From NCBI GenBank assembly GCA_012221805.1, contig CP015195.1, positions 2,217,771-2,281,770 on the forward strand: a stretch of 64,000 bases of DNA. Direction: 5' to 3'. Below the pieces are notes generated by a model. The model was given only the letters and a program-made list of their open reading frames with translations. It was not told the DNA's origin and made no database searches. Below, piece after piece: positions 26,032-34,172 of the stretch. The stretch's first letter is position 1. Each line of letters begins with the position of its first letter. Origin of the DNA: Pasteurellaceae bacterium RH1A. Its GTDB lineage: Bacteria; Pseudomonadota; Gammaproteobacteria; Enterobacterales; Pasteurellaceae. The translations under genes and the position numbers were made by a program.

Positions 26032-26753
26032 ACCCCACCTCGTGAGCTTTTGGTTTGCCATTCTTGCTGGTCTAAATATTGCTGTTGTACCCAATAAAGG
26101 GCGTTGTCTTTAGCAAGCGGTTGATTTTGGTCTGAATGTTGCAAACGCAAAAAATATTGACTGCCCTTTTCCACCACCATCGCTAAAGCATAGGCAAAGG
26201 GCTGACGATAGACAGGTTGGGCATTGTATTTCTCATCCAGCGGATCTTCTGCCACCACAACCAACACCTTATCCGCCCCATCATTAAGCAATAGATAGGC
26301 TTCCAAGAGAGCGGTTTCCAAATTATCCTGAAGCGCCGTAATGGCGGTGGTTTCCGCCTTAACCTGACGGGCTTCTGACCACTGGCCAACCAAGGCATTA
26401 TGCACCGACAAGCTAAAGGAGGTCGGCGACAAATCTCCCTCGGTTAAGAGCGAGTGCCAAAGGGCAAAGTTGCGATTAATTTCGCTATTGCAGGAGGCAT
26501 AAACCACAGGGAAATTAGCCTCTTCACCGCATAAGTCCCAAGCAGCTTCAAAGAAAAGCCGAGCCGAAGGGCTAAGCCTACGGCGTTTAAGCGGCGGCAT
26601 AAAGGCCAATTTGGGGGCAAAGTCCTCCAACTGCTGAGCCACCGCCTGCCAATGGGTTTCTCCCGCCTGCCAATCTTGGGGCGAGAGCTGCTTGCTGGTA
26701 ACAATATGCCAACCCTTGAGGGAGAATGAAAAGGCGCAGATTGGGTTGGTCAT
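26010..26753 (-). CDS. apeC: Chain-length factor, beta-ketoacyl synthase-like (ApeC-type)
   Basis: About 247 residues from ATG 26753, directly after the upstream stop. It resembles the N-terminal half of a ketosynthase: PVVYASCNSEINRN, LSPTSFSLSVHNALVGQWSEA and LEAYLLLNDGADKVLVVVAE. At the place of the active-site Cys it reads LSVHNALVG, so it cannot condense on its own. This is what is expected of ApeC, the inactive partner of the ApeO ketosynthase that sets chain length. It is the second gene of the operon and overlaps the acyltransferase gene by 22 bp. The ORF extends 27 bp further upstream, but that start has no better support. Confidence 0.8.
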   Translation of the reverse strand: MTNPICAFSFSLKGWHIVTSKQLSPQDWQAGETHWQAVAQQLEDFAPKLAFMPPLKRRRLSPSARLFFEAAWDLCGEEANFPVVYASCNSEINRNFALWHSLLTEGDLSPTSFSLSVHNALVGQWSEARQVKAETTAITALQDNLETALLEAYLLLNDGADKVLVVVAEDPLDEKYNAQPVYRQPFAYALAMVVEKGSQYFLRLQHSDQNQPLAKDNALYWVQQQYLDQQEWQTKSSRGGVWHWQKN

Positions 26754-26754
26754 C

Positions 26755-27198
26755 TTAGTAATTTTGGAAAAGTTGGCCAACTATTTTATCAATTTGGCCC
26801 TGCAAGCCGATTTGTTGTGCGATTTCTTTTTCATCGCCCCGGTATTTGTAGCCAACATCGCCTAGGGTTGTTTTGGTTTGATCAGCAGCCACTTCAATTA
26901 AGCGAACCCGGCCATTCACAATTAATTCTCTCTTGCCCTTAAAGCTATAGGCGAGATAGTGCTTACAATGAGCTGGCAGTTGGCCTGTAAAGGCCTCAGC
27001 CTGAATATTCTTTTTGGCCAGGCTATTATTAAAAAATTGAACCAATTCTTTAGAGGTAAAATTTAAGCCGGTTTTCTTCTCTTGAATACAAATTTTGCTT
27101 AAATTCTTGCCTTGTTCAACAGGTTCACTTTTGGTAATGCCACCAGCACAGCCTGCCAACACAAGGGAAGCTAAAATAGGAAGAACTAATTTTTTCAT
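26755..27198 (-). CDS. Small lipoprotein, first gene of the aryl polyene operon
   Basis: A 147-residue lipoprotein with the signal peptide MKKLVLPILASLVLAGCAGG and lipobox LAGC (Cys 17). The mature part includes LSKICIQEKKTGLNFTSKEL, CKHYLAYSFKGKRELIVNGR and a GDVGYKYRGDEKEIAQQIG stretch, similar to the Sbal_3080-type lipoproteins as I remember them. The function is unknown. The start has a good ribosome site (GGAG, 6 bases upstream). It is the first gene on the minus strand after the divergent promoter region at 27199-27349 and is followed at once by the chain-length factor. Confidence 0.7.
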   Translation of the reverse strand: MKKLVLPILASLVLAGCAGGITKSEPVEQGKNLSKICIQEKKTGLNFTSKELVQFFNNSLAKKNIQAEAFTGQLPAHCKHYLAYSFKGKRELIVNGRVRLIEVAADQTKTTLGDVGYKYRGDEKEIAQQIGLQGQIDKIVGQLFQNY

Positions 27199-27302
27199 CT
27201 TAAATCTCCAGGTAAGACCAACTAAAATAAGGCTAAGTTTACACTAATTTAATCTTTTAGCAAGCCAAGCCCCATAAGCAATTGGGGCTAAAAAAGGGCG
27301 AT

Positions 27303-27332
27303 TTGACAAGCCCCCAAGAGAGCTTTTAGAAT
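27303..27332 (+). promoter_or_regulatory. Sigma70-type promoter for the dialkylresorcinol operon
   Basis: TTGACA (27303-27308) and TAGAAT (27327-27332) with an 18-bp spacer fit a strong housekeeping promoter. It lies in the 150-bp region between the divergent aryl polyene and dialkylresorcinol operons and would start RNA near 27339, about 23 bases before the darA ATG. I found no equally good promoter for the minus strand. Confidence 0.7.
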
Positions 27333-27361
27333 GCAGTATTTATTACCCTTTGTTTACAAAA

Positions 27362-28273
27362 ATGACGAAAAAGATCCTGCTGATTTCCTATTCCCAAACC
27401 GGCCAACTGACCCAGCTAGCCGACAACTTCATCCAGCCCCTAAAAGAGGTAGGTCTTGACGTGGAAGAATATGTGGTCAAGCCCCTGGATCCCTACCGCT
27501 TTCCTTGGAAATTTGAGACTTTTTTCAACACCTTTCCTGAAACGGTGCATTTGCAGCCTAAACCCATCGAAAAGCCGGTTTTTCAGCGTGAAAAATACGA
27601 TCTGATCATCATCGCCTACAGCGTTTGGTTCCTCTCGCCCGCCCAACCCATTACTGCCTTTATGCAGACAGCAGAGGCCAAAAAGATCTTGCAAGACACG
27701 CCAGTTATTACCCTAATTGGCTGTCGCAATATGTGGCTCCAAGCCCAGGAAAAAATGAAGAAATTGATTGCAGATGGTGGCGGCAAGCTGGTGGGCAATG
27801 TGGTGAAAGTGGATCAGTCTAACGCTTGGGCCAGTTTTATCACCACACCGGCCTGGATGTTTACCGGCAATAAACAGCACTTTGCCAGCCTGCCAAGTGC
27901 CGGAATTAGTGAGGCAGAATTGGCTGATATGCAACGTTTCGGCCAGGCACTCTTGCAAAAAATTCAGCAAAATCAACCGCTTGATCAGCCTCTTTTTCAA
28001 GGAATGGGAGCGGTTAAGATTGATGAAAAGCTGATGATGAGCGAAAAGGTTGGCCACCGCAGTTTTTATCTGTGGGGGAAATTACTGATCAAATGCGGTC
28101 AAATCTCACCGCACCTACGCCGTTTTATGCTCTATTTTTATATTGTCTTTTTGGTCTGCTTGATCCTCACCGTAGTGCCGATTTCGGCGGTGCTTAAGCA
28201 TTTATTAAGACCGCTCTTAAAGAAAAAATTAGCCCAGCAAAAAGAATATTACGCCCAACCCAGCGGTGAATAA
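27362..28273 (+). CDS. darA: Dialkylresorcinol condensing/aromatising enzyme DarA
   Basis: About 303 residues from ATG 27362; an upstream TTG at 27350 is possible but has no better ribosome site. The N-terminus KKILLISYSQTGQLTQLADN is the FMN-binding loop of a flavodoxin fold, followed by YDLIIIAYSVWFLSPAQPI. The C-terminal part has one long hydrophobic helix (FMLYFYIVFLVCLILTVVPI), so it is probably membrane-attached. This build matches DarA of dialkylresorcinol pathways, which is thought to oxidise the cyclohexanedione made by DarB to the aromatic resorcinol. It is directly followed by darB (2-bp gap), which strongly supports the call. Confidence 0.85.
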   Translation: MTKKILLISYSQTGQLTQLADNFIQPLKEVGLDVEEYVVKPLDPYRFPWKFETFFNTFPETVHLQPKPIEKPVFQREKYDLIIIAYSVWFLSPAQPITAFMQTAEAKKILQDTPVITLIGCRNMWLQAQEKMKKLIADGGGKLVGNVVKVDQSNAWASFITTPAWMFTGNKQHFASLPSAGISEAELADMQRFGQALLQKIQQNQPLDQPLFQGMGAVKIDEKLMMSEKVGHRSFYLWGKLLIKCGQISPHLRRFMLYFYIVFLVCLILTVVPISAVLKHLLRPLLKKKLAQQKEYYAQPSGE

Positions 28274-28275
28274 TA

Positions 28276-29448
28276 ATGGAAAATAACGCAATGCTCTCTG
28301 ATGTTTATATCAACCGAATTTCTGCCTTTTTACCCAATGCGCCAGTCGAAAATGACCAAATGGAGCAGGTGTTGGGGATGGTGGGTGATGTGCCTTCCCG
28401 TGTACGCAAGATGATCTTGCGTTCCAATGCCATTAAAACCCGCCATTACGCCATCGATCCAACCACCCGCCAAGCCACCCATACCAGCACCGAGCTGGCG
28501 GTGGAGGCCATCAAGGGCTTATTCGAGCAGGGCTTGTCGCCAGATGAGGTTTCTTGCCTGGCCTGTGGGACGTCTTATCCCGATCAAATTCTGCCTGGCC
28601 AAGGGGTAATGGTGCACGGGCTCATTCCCAACGCACCGCCCTATGAAGTGCTAACCACCGCAGGCGTTTGTGTGGCAGGAATGGCAGCGATGAAACACGC
28701 TTACAATGCCATTCGCACCGGCGAGCATAAAAGTGCTATTGCCGTGGCTTCTGAAGCCGCCTCTGCCATTATGCGGAGCGAAAATTTCCAATCCGAAATC
28801 AACCAAAAGCAGCTAGAAAATGCCAAGCCCGATATTGGTTTTGAGAAAGATTTTTTACGTTGGATGCTTTCAGACGGTGCAGGCGCAGTACAACTCAGCA
28901 ACCAGCCCAATCCGCAGGGGGTGAGCTTTAAGATCCACTGGATTGATCTGATTTCCTACGCCAATGAAATGCCGGTGTGTATGTATGCTGGGGCGGAAAT
29001 CGAAGATGGCAAGTTTGTTAGCTGGAAGCAGGTCAGCCCCGAAGAGCGAGACCAAAAGAGCCTGATGGCCATCAAGCAGGATGTGAAGCTGCTTAACGAA
29101 AATATCGTCCGCTGCACGGTGGAAAATGCCCTACTTCGCCTGATTCCCAAATATAACCTGAAGGCAGAGGAGATCGACTATTTCCTCCCCCACTATTCTT
29201 CGGGCTTCTTCCGTGACCGCCTGCTGGAGGGCTTACGCAAGGTCGATTTTGAAATTCCGCAAGAAAAATGGTTCACCAATTTAGAGAGCAAGGGCAACAC
29301 AGGATCAGCTTCTATTTATATTATTTTGCAAGAATTTGCCCAAATCTATCCGCTTGAAGCTGGCCAAAAGGTGCTTTGTTATATCCCCGAGAGCGGTCGA
29401 TTTTCCTCTTGTTTTATGTTGTTGGAAGTGGTGAAAAATGGAAATTAA
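28276..29448 (+). CDS. darB: Dialkylresorcinol ketosynthase DarB (KAS III-type)
   Basis: A 390-residue FabH-like condensing enzyme. The Cys-His-Asn triad is present: C132 in TTAGVCVAGM, H306 in FLPHYSS and N341 in SKGNTGSAS. DarB enzymes join two beta-ketoacyl thioesters (one from fatty-acid synthesis, one from breakdown) into a 2,5-dialkylcyclohexane-1,3-dione, the precursor of dialkylresorcinols. It follows darA and overlaps the next ORF by 11 bp. An alternative start is the Met at codon 6. In flexirubin- and arcuflavin-type systems this pair makes the resorcinol partner of the aryl polyene. Confidence 0.9.
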   Translation: MENNAMLSDVYINRISAFLPNAPVENDQMEQVLGMVGDVPSRVRKMILRSNAIKTRHYAIDPTTRQATHTSTELAVEAIKGLFEQGLSPDEVSCLACGTSYPDQILPGQGVMVHGLIPNAPPYEVLTTAGVCVAGMAAMKHAYNAIRTGEHKSAIAVASEAASAIMRSENFQSEINQKQLENAKPDIGFEKDFLRWMLSDGAGAVQLSNQPNPQGVSFKIHWIDLISYANEMPVCMYAGAEIEDGKFVSWKQVSPEERDQKSLMAIKQDVKLLNENIVRCTVENALLRLIPKYNLKAEEIDYFLPHYSSGFFRDRLLEGLRKVDFEIPQEKWFTNLESKGNTGSASIYIILQEFAQIYPLEAGQKVLCYIPESGRFSSCFMLLEVVKNGN

Positions 29449-29818
29449 GGACATCCCCCAAGACAACAGCAAGATCTTCCAAGGCCAACGCAAGGTCATT
29501 TATGCCACTCGAGACGGCAAATTCGAGGCAGGCAAAACCACTGGCTGGGCAGATGAGGAATTTGCCACCCAACAAGCGGTGGAAGATCTGAATGAACTGA
29601 CAGCCCAAGCCCTCCAAGCCGTGAAAAGGGGGGAGAAGTCAGTGCTCTATTATTTGATGTACAAGTACCGCTTTGACGAAACCAGTCTCGCCCAGGCGAC
29701 AAGCTTGTGGAAGTGGCAGGTGAAGCGGCATTTTAGGCCGGAGGTGTTTGCTAAATTGAATGAAAAGACCCTTGCAAAATATGAAGCTGCCTTTAATTGC
29801 CCTTTGGAGGTGGCGTAA
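29438..29818 (+). CDS. Hypothetical protein of the dialkylresorcinol operon
   Basis: A 126-residue soluble protein with no signal peptide or membrane helix. It is mostly helical by composition, with segments FATQQAVEDLNELTAQALQA and TSLWKWQVKRHFRPEVFAKL. I do not recognise a family. It overlaps darB by 11 bp and the BtrH-like gene by one base (TAATG), so it is an integral part of the operon and probably translated with its neighbours. A role as a helper or scaffold for DarB or the BtrH-like protein is a guess from position alone. Confidence 0.7.
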   Translation: MEIKDIPQDNSKIFQGQRKVIYATRDGKFEAGKTTGWADEEFATQQAVEDLNELTAQALQAVKRGEKSVLYYLMYKYRFDETSLAQATSLWKWQVKRHFRPEVFAKLNEKTLAKYEAAFNCPLEVA

Positions 29819-30807
29819 TGCAAAACTTCCCCCACCAACACACTGCCCACTGCGAAAGTGGCGTGATGTCCACCCTACTTAAATCCCACGGGCTGGACTT
29901 TAATGAGGCCCTAGTTTTCGGGCTGGCTTCTGCCCTCACCTTTGTCTATATTCCCCTGGTCAAGGTCAGCGGTATGCCTTTGATTTCCTACCGAATGCCG
30001 CCTCGTGCCATTATTAAATCCCTGACCAAGCAGCTGGGCATTGGGCTAAAAATGCAGAAATTCCGCTCCCCACAGGCAGGATCTCAAGCCCTTGATCAGG
30101 CACTTGCTGAGGGCAAGCTGGTAGGCTTGCAGACCTCGGTCTTTTGGCTGCCCTACTTTCCTCCTGAAATGCGTTTTCACTTTAACGCCCACAATCTTTT
30201 GGTTTATGGCCGGGAGAATGAAGAATATCTCATCAGCGATCCTGTTTTTGAAGAGGTGCAACGTTGCAAGGCAGAGGATCTAGAACGAGCCCGTTTTGCC
30301 AAGGGGGCCCTGGCTGCTAAGGGCTTGATGTATTATTTTGAAAACCAGCCCAAGTTAGATGCCCTTGATTTGCCCAAACTGGTGCGAAAGGCCATTCGCA
30401 AACAGGCCAAACAGATGTTAGCACCGCTCTTTTTTGTGGGTGTGAAAGGCATCCGCACTATCGCCAAGCAGATCGAAAAATTAGGCAAGAGCAAGCAATC
30501 AGACAAGTACAAAAAGCTCTACTTGGGCCACATCGTCCGAATGCAGGAAGAAATCGGCACAGGCGGGGCTGGCTTTCGCTACCTCTATGCCTATTTCCTA
30601 GAACAGGCCAGCCAAATCTGCCAAGACCCAGCCCTAAAAACCGCCTCAGAACATATGACCCAAATCGGCGACCAATGGCGACAATTTGCCAGCCTTTGTG
30701 TGAAACAGTGTCGAAAACCAAGTGCTGAGGGCTATCAGGAAGTGGCTACCTTTTTGAGGGGGATTGCAGAGCAGGAAGAAAAATTATGGCAGGGGTTGAA
30801 ACAATAA
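29818..30807 (+). CDS. BtrH N-terminal-domain / DUF4872-type protein, candidate acyltransferase
   Basis: About 329 residues. ATG 29818 is chosen because GGAGGTGG lies 4 bases upstream and it overlaps the preceding stop. The first ~150 residues fit the papain-like BtrH N-terminal domain: HQHTAHCESGVMSTLLKSHG has the Cys and GLASALTFVYIPL follows, with FHFNAHNLLVYGRENEEYLI and SDPVF supplying a conserved His and Asp. The C-terminal half is helical, like DUF4872. BtrH of butirosin synthesis moves an acyl group from a carrier protein to an acceptor. Here a similar step, esterifying the resorcinol with the aryl polyene acid, is an inference from family and context. Confidence 0.8.
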   Translation: MQNFPHQHTAHCESGVMSTLLKSHGLDFNEALVFGLASALTFVYIPLVKVSGMPLISYRMPPRAIIKSLTKQLGIGLKMQKFRSPQAGSQALDQALAEGKLVGLQTSVFWLPYFPPEMRFHFNAHNLLVYGRENEEYLISDPVFEEVQRCKAEDLERARFAKGALAAKGLMYYFENQPKLDALDLPKLVRKAIRKQAKQMLAPLFFVGVKGIRTIAKQIEKLGKSKQSDKYKKLYLGHIVRMQEEIGTGGAGFRYLYAYFLEQASQICQDPALKTASEHMTQIGDQWRQFASLCVKQCRKPSAEGYQEVATFLRGIAEQEEKLWQGLKQ

Positions 30808-30808
30808 A

Positions 30809-31534
30809 ATGATCCAAATCCACCACCTCACCCACCGCTATCCCAACGCCGATAGCCTTGCCCTGCAAGACCTTAATCTCACCCTCAAACAGGGCGAAAC
30901 TGTCGGCCTGCTAGGGCCTAACGGAGCAGGCAAAACCACCTTAATGTCCTTGATTTCGGGCTTGCAGGCGGTGCAAAGCGGTCAGGTTTTATTTGAAGGC
31001 CTGCCCTTTGAGCAACTCAGCAAAAAACAGCGTCATCAAATTTCCCTAGTGCCACAAGATTTCGCCTTTTATCCCCTGTTGAGCGTCTGGGAAAACCTGA
31101 AATTTTTTGCCTCCCTCTATGGCATTTCAGATAAATCATACCTTCAAGAACTGCTCAAAAAGGTGGATTTAACCGCCCACCAGCACAAACTGGCCAAACA
31201 TCTTTCAGGCGGGCTTAAACGCCGGCTTAACTTTGCCATTGGGCTGATTAACCGCCCCAAGGTCATTTTTTTAGATGAAATCACGGTTGGGATCGACCCC
31301 GAATCCCGCCAGTTTATTTTGGAAAGTGTGGCAGAGCTAGGCAAACAGGGCGTAACCGTGATTTACACCTCTCATTACCTGCAAGAAATCGAACAGCTTT
31401 GCCAGCGTTTGGTACTGCTTCATCAAGGCAGGCTCATCTATGACGGCGATATTCCCACCATTCTTGCCCAAAACCAGCACCATTCTCTGGAGCGTTTTTA
31501 CTTGGATTTTCTAAGCCAGGAGGCCAGAAAATGA
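30809..31534 (+). CDS. ABC transporter ATP-binding protein
   Basis: A 241-residue ABC ATPase. Walker A is GPNGAGKTT (~36-44), the Q-loop VPQDFAFYPLL, the signature HLSGGLKRRLNFA, Walker B VIFLDEITVGIDP and the switch His in YTSHYLQ. The Walker B region has DEIT instead of the common DEPT; the catalytic Glu is kept. It overlaps the permease gene by 4 bp. With that ABC-2 permease it probably exports or flips the resorcinol or the finished hybrid lipid. Homologous pairs occur in flexirubin clusters. Confidence 0.9.
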   Translation: MIQIHHLTHRYPNADSLALQDLNLTLKQGETVGLLGPNGAGKTTLMSLISGLQAVQSGQVLFEGLPFEQLSKKQRHQISLVPQDFAFYPLLSVWENLKFFASLYGISDKSYLQELLKKVDLTAHQHKLAKHLSGGLKRRLNFAIGLINRPKVIFLDEITVGIDPESRQFILESVAELGKQGVTVIYTSHYLQEIEQLCQRLVLLHQGRLIYDGDIPTILAQNQHHSLERFYLDFLSQEARK

Positions 31535-32778
31535 TGCTATTTGCCTCGATCTTAAAGGAAATGCGACTTTTAAGCCGAGATCTACACGGCGTGGCAGTGC
31601 TCTTTATTATGCCTATTCTCTTTATGCTGATTATGTCGGCAGCCTTGAGCGATAATAGCGATCTCAAGACAAGTTCTAAAATCGCCCTCTTAAGTGATTC
31701 TGAAAACGCCCTGAACCAGGCCTTGTTTAAGGCACTTCAAGGCGAAAATTTGAGTATAGAAGAGGGCAATCTCGCTGAGCTTAACCGCTTCCAAACCGCC
31801 CTACAAGCGGGGGAATTTGAGCTAATTATTGCAAATCCTAATTCAGGCAAGAAGGCATTGGATGAAGAGGACAGCCTGCAACTATGGATCAACCCTAGCG
31901 TGGATCGAGCCTGGCTCTTGGGCGTGAAAGGGATCTTGCAAAAGCACTACACCCAACAGCGTTTGGCGGTTTATTTGGAGGATAACCACATCCAGCTGGC
32001 CAATAATAAACGCAAGCAAATCAAACAGATAGAAAACCAGGTCAATAAAGATTTAGATAAGAAATTCGCCCAAATCAATGCGTATTTGGCCCAAGACTTG
32101 TGGGCTGAAACCTACCTCAACCGCCAGGGGCAGGAGGTGGCCAAGCCCAATTCTGTGCAGCATAGTGTGCCGGCCTGGTTGATTTTTGGAATGTTCTTTA
32201 TCCTGATCCCGCTTTCCAACGTGATGGCAATGGAACGCCAAACTAACACCATCACCAGGCTCAGAATGGCCCGTGCTTCTGCTTTCAGTCTGATGTGTGG
32301 TAAGTTTATTCCCTATTTTCTGATTAACCAGTTGCAGTTTGTGGGGATGATTGCTCTGGGCTATTTTGTCCTGCCTCAATTGGATATGCCAGCCTTTGAA
32401 CTGACGGGAGACTGGCTGCCCTATGCCCTCTTGTCGGTGGCGGTCAGCCTATCTGCCTTGGGCTATGGCCTGCTGATTAGCGTGATTGCCCGCACCACGG
32501 AACAAGCGGTGGTCTTGGGCGGTGGTGGTATTATCATTATGGCCGCCCTAGGTGGCATTATGGTGCCGACCTATGTAATGCCGGAAGTGATGCAAACCAT
32601 CGCCCAATTTTCGCCTATGGGCTGGGCCTTGACCGGCTTCCAACAGCTTCTGCTTAACCAATACACGCTGGCCCAAATCCAAACTCCTTTATATTTATTG
32701 ATGAGCTTTGGGCTGGTGAGTTTGGCCTTGGCAATGGGGATTTACCAGCACCAGTTAAAGACTCAGGTGCGGTTTTGA
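31531..32778 (+). CDS. ABC-2 type transporter permease
   Basis: A 415-residue membrane protein. One N-terminal helix (VAVLFIMPILFMLIMSAAL) is followed by a periplasmic domain (~45-205) with many charged residues, then five C-terminal helices: WLIFGMFFILIPLSNVMAM, FLINQLQFVGMIALGYFVLP, LPYALLSVAVSLSALGYGLL, AVVLGGGGIIIMAALGGIMV and LYLLMSFGLVSLALAMGIY. This is the ABC-2/DrrB-YhhJ layout. It overlaps the ATPase gene upstream and is followed by a palindromic repeat and the carrier protein gene. The transport substrate is inferred from the cluster. Confidence 0.88.
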   Translation: MMLFASILKEMRLLSRDLHGVAVLFIMPILFMLIMSAALSDNSDLKTSSKIALLSDSENALNQALFKALQGENLSIEEGNLAELNRFQTALQAGEFELIIANPNSGKKALDEEDSLQLWINPSVDRAWLLGVKGILQKHYTQQRLAVYLEDNHIQLANNKRKQIKQIENQVNKDLDKKFAQINAYLAQDLWAETYLNRQGQEVAKPNSVQHSVPAWLIFGMFFILIPLSNVMAMERQTNTITRLRMARASAFSLMCGKFIPYFLINQLQFVGMIALGYFVLPQLDMPAFELTGDWLPYALLSVAVSLSALGYGLLISVIARTTEQAVVLGGGGIIIMAALGGIMVPTYVMPEVMQTIAQFSPMGWALTGFQQLLLNQYTLAQIQTPLYLLMSFGLVSLALAMGIYQHQLKTQVRF

Positions 32779-32793
32779 TAAGAAGAATAGCAT

Positions 32794-32863
32794 TGTAGGG
32801 GCGGGTCCTGTGCCCACCCCTTTTACCCTGTGTTTTCGGGCGGGCACAGGACTCTCCCCTACA
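32794..32863. repeat. GTAGGG-type palindromic repeat between operon genes
   Basis: The left arm TGTAGGGGCGGGTCCTGTGC (32794 on) and the right arm GGCACAGGACTCTCCCCTACA (to 32863) are inverted repeats around a ~17-bp centre. It fills the only sizeable gap (~110 bp) in the dialkylresorcinol operon. Its ends resemble those of the elements at 14637 and 44051. Confidence 0.85.
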
Positions 32864-32889
32864 AATTTTGAATAAATAAGGAATGATAG

Positions 32890-33177
32890 ATGGCCTATAC
32901 CTTTACCTTGGAACAAGCTGCCCTTGAGCAGGAACTTAAAAAACTTATCCTACAAGAAAGTGAAAAAGACGACTTCGAGCCTGAAGAAATCAGCGATGAC
33001 GAATACCTCTTTGGTGAGCAAAGCCGAATTCAATTAGACTCGCTAGACGCCCTGCAAATTGTGGTCGCCCTGCAAGCCCATTTTAAGGTGCGGCTACAGG
33101 GCGATAGAATGGTGCGTAAGCATATGATGACGGTCAGAGATCTGGCCCATTTTATTCGGCAAGAGCACAGCAAATAA
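32890..33177 (+). CDS. Acyl carrier protein of the dialkylresorcinol operon
   Basis: A 95-residue carrier protein. The phosphopantetheine Ser is in RIQLDSLDALQIVVALQ, and the N-terminal half is strongly acidic (KDDFEPEEISDDEYLF). It is the third carrier protein of the cluster and differs from the pair at 24742-25259. In dialkylresorcinol operons a carrier protein (DarC-type) accompanies DarB. The start follows AAGGAATGATAG. The stop overlaps the start of the downstream ketosynthase (TAATG), which suggests that these two proteins work together. Confidence 0.85.
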   Translation: MAYTFTLEQAALEQELKKLILQESEKDDFEPEEISDDEYLFGEQSRIQLDSLDALQIVVALQAHFKVRLQGDRMVRKHMMTVRDLAHFIRQEHSK

Positions 33178-34172
33178 TGGCCGTTTACCTCCACACGGCA
33201 AGCGCCCGTTTTGCAAAAAACCGCCAAAAACGCACCGCTTGTGCCCTGGGCCAGGCGGTGGATTTGCCCTATTTCAATGCCTTTGATGAACCTCTTTTAA
33301 GCCTTGACCAACTCTACGGCTATTTGGAGGAGCAAATTGCCCAAACCCTAGAAGAAGCTGGCTGGACGGAGCAAGACTTCAGCCAAATGCCCATCCTCTT
33401 GGGATCGACCGCCTATGTCATCAGCGACTGCGAAGCCCGTTTTGCCCAGCAGGAACCTATGCCCAGCCAATACAGCCTGGCTGTAATTGCTGAGTATTTG
33501 CAGGCCCGCTACCAAACCCAGGTCTTTAGCCTTGCCACCTCCTGCACCTCTTCCGCCCAGGCCATACAGACGGCCTATAAAATGCTTAAAAATGGGCTAT
33601 ATGACAAGGCGCTGGTGGTTGGTTTTGAGATGTTTAACCGCCTGACCTTTGAGCATTTTTTTGCCATGAACCTGCTGTCTTTCGAGGAGGATTACCAGCC
33701 CTTGGTTCGTTCAAATGGGCTAGTTCTAGGTGAGGGCATTGGCTGTGTGGCACTTTCCAGCCAGCCTTCTGATGTTCCCTGTGAAATTCTGGCGGTTGAA
33801 GGGGTAACGGATAACCTCAACCTGACCAACAACAGCCAGCAGGCCTTAGAAGATCTCTTAAGCCAATGCCTAGCCAAGGCCAATGTGCAGGCAGATCAGA
33901 TCACTTGCGTCAAGCCCCACGGTGTGGGCGGGGCCAGTGATGAGATGGAAAAAAGCCTGCTTGCCCGCTTTTTCCCTAAAGCCCAGGTACTGGCCCTTAA
34001 AAGTCAGTGTGGCCATACCCTAGGAGCCAGCGGGGCCATTGAAACCGCCCTACTTTTGCAAGAAATTCGCCAAAATCCCCCGCTTGCAGAGGGGCCTTGC
34101 CTTAGCTATTTCCTGGGTTTTGGGGGGAGCAATGTGGCTTGGATCTTAAAATGGGGAAATGATGATGCATAA
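33177..34172 (+). CDS. Beta-ketoacyl-ACP synthase, short form
   Basis: A 331-residue ketosynthase, shorter than the usual ~400. The Cys-His-His triad is complete: C123 in ATSCTSSAQA, H248 in KPHGVGG and H280 in QCGHTLGASGA. The second motif reads HGVGG rather than HGTGT. Enzymes of this type sit in flexirubin-like clusters with a carrier protein. It may extend a fatty or aryl chain for the resorcinol side, or take the place of the third ketosynthase (ApeR) that is missing from the aryl polyene operon. It overlaps the next ORF by 14 bp. Confidence 0.83.
   Translation: MAVYLHTASARFAKNRQKRTACALGQAVDLPYFNAFDEPLLSLDQLYGYLEEQIAQTLEEAGWTEQDFSQMPILLGSTAYVISDCEARFAQQEPMPSQYSLAVIAEYLQARYQTQVFSLATSCTSSAQAIQTAYKMLKNGLYDKALVVGFEMFNRLTFEHFFAMNLLSFEEDYQPLVRSNGLVLGEGIGCVALSSQPSDVPCEILAVEGVTDNLNLTNNSQQALEDLLSQCLAKANVQADQITCVKPHGVGGASDEMEKSLLARFFPKAQVLALKSQCGHTLGASGAIETALLLQEIRQNPPLAEGPCLSYFLGFGGSNVAWILKWGNDDA

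Noticed and set aside
9022..27198. Possible CRISPR or phage content in the many short repeats
   Set aside because: The repeats are single inverted pairs, not regularly spaced direct repeats with spacers, and no cas or phage structural gene is present.
27199..27302. Promoter for the minus-strand aryl polyene operon
   Set aside because: Several A/T-rich hexamers are possible, but none has a good -35/-10 pair with proper spacing, so no promoter was called.
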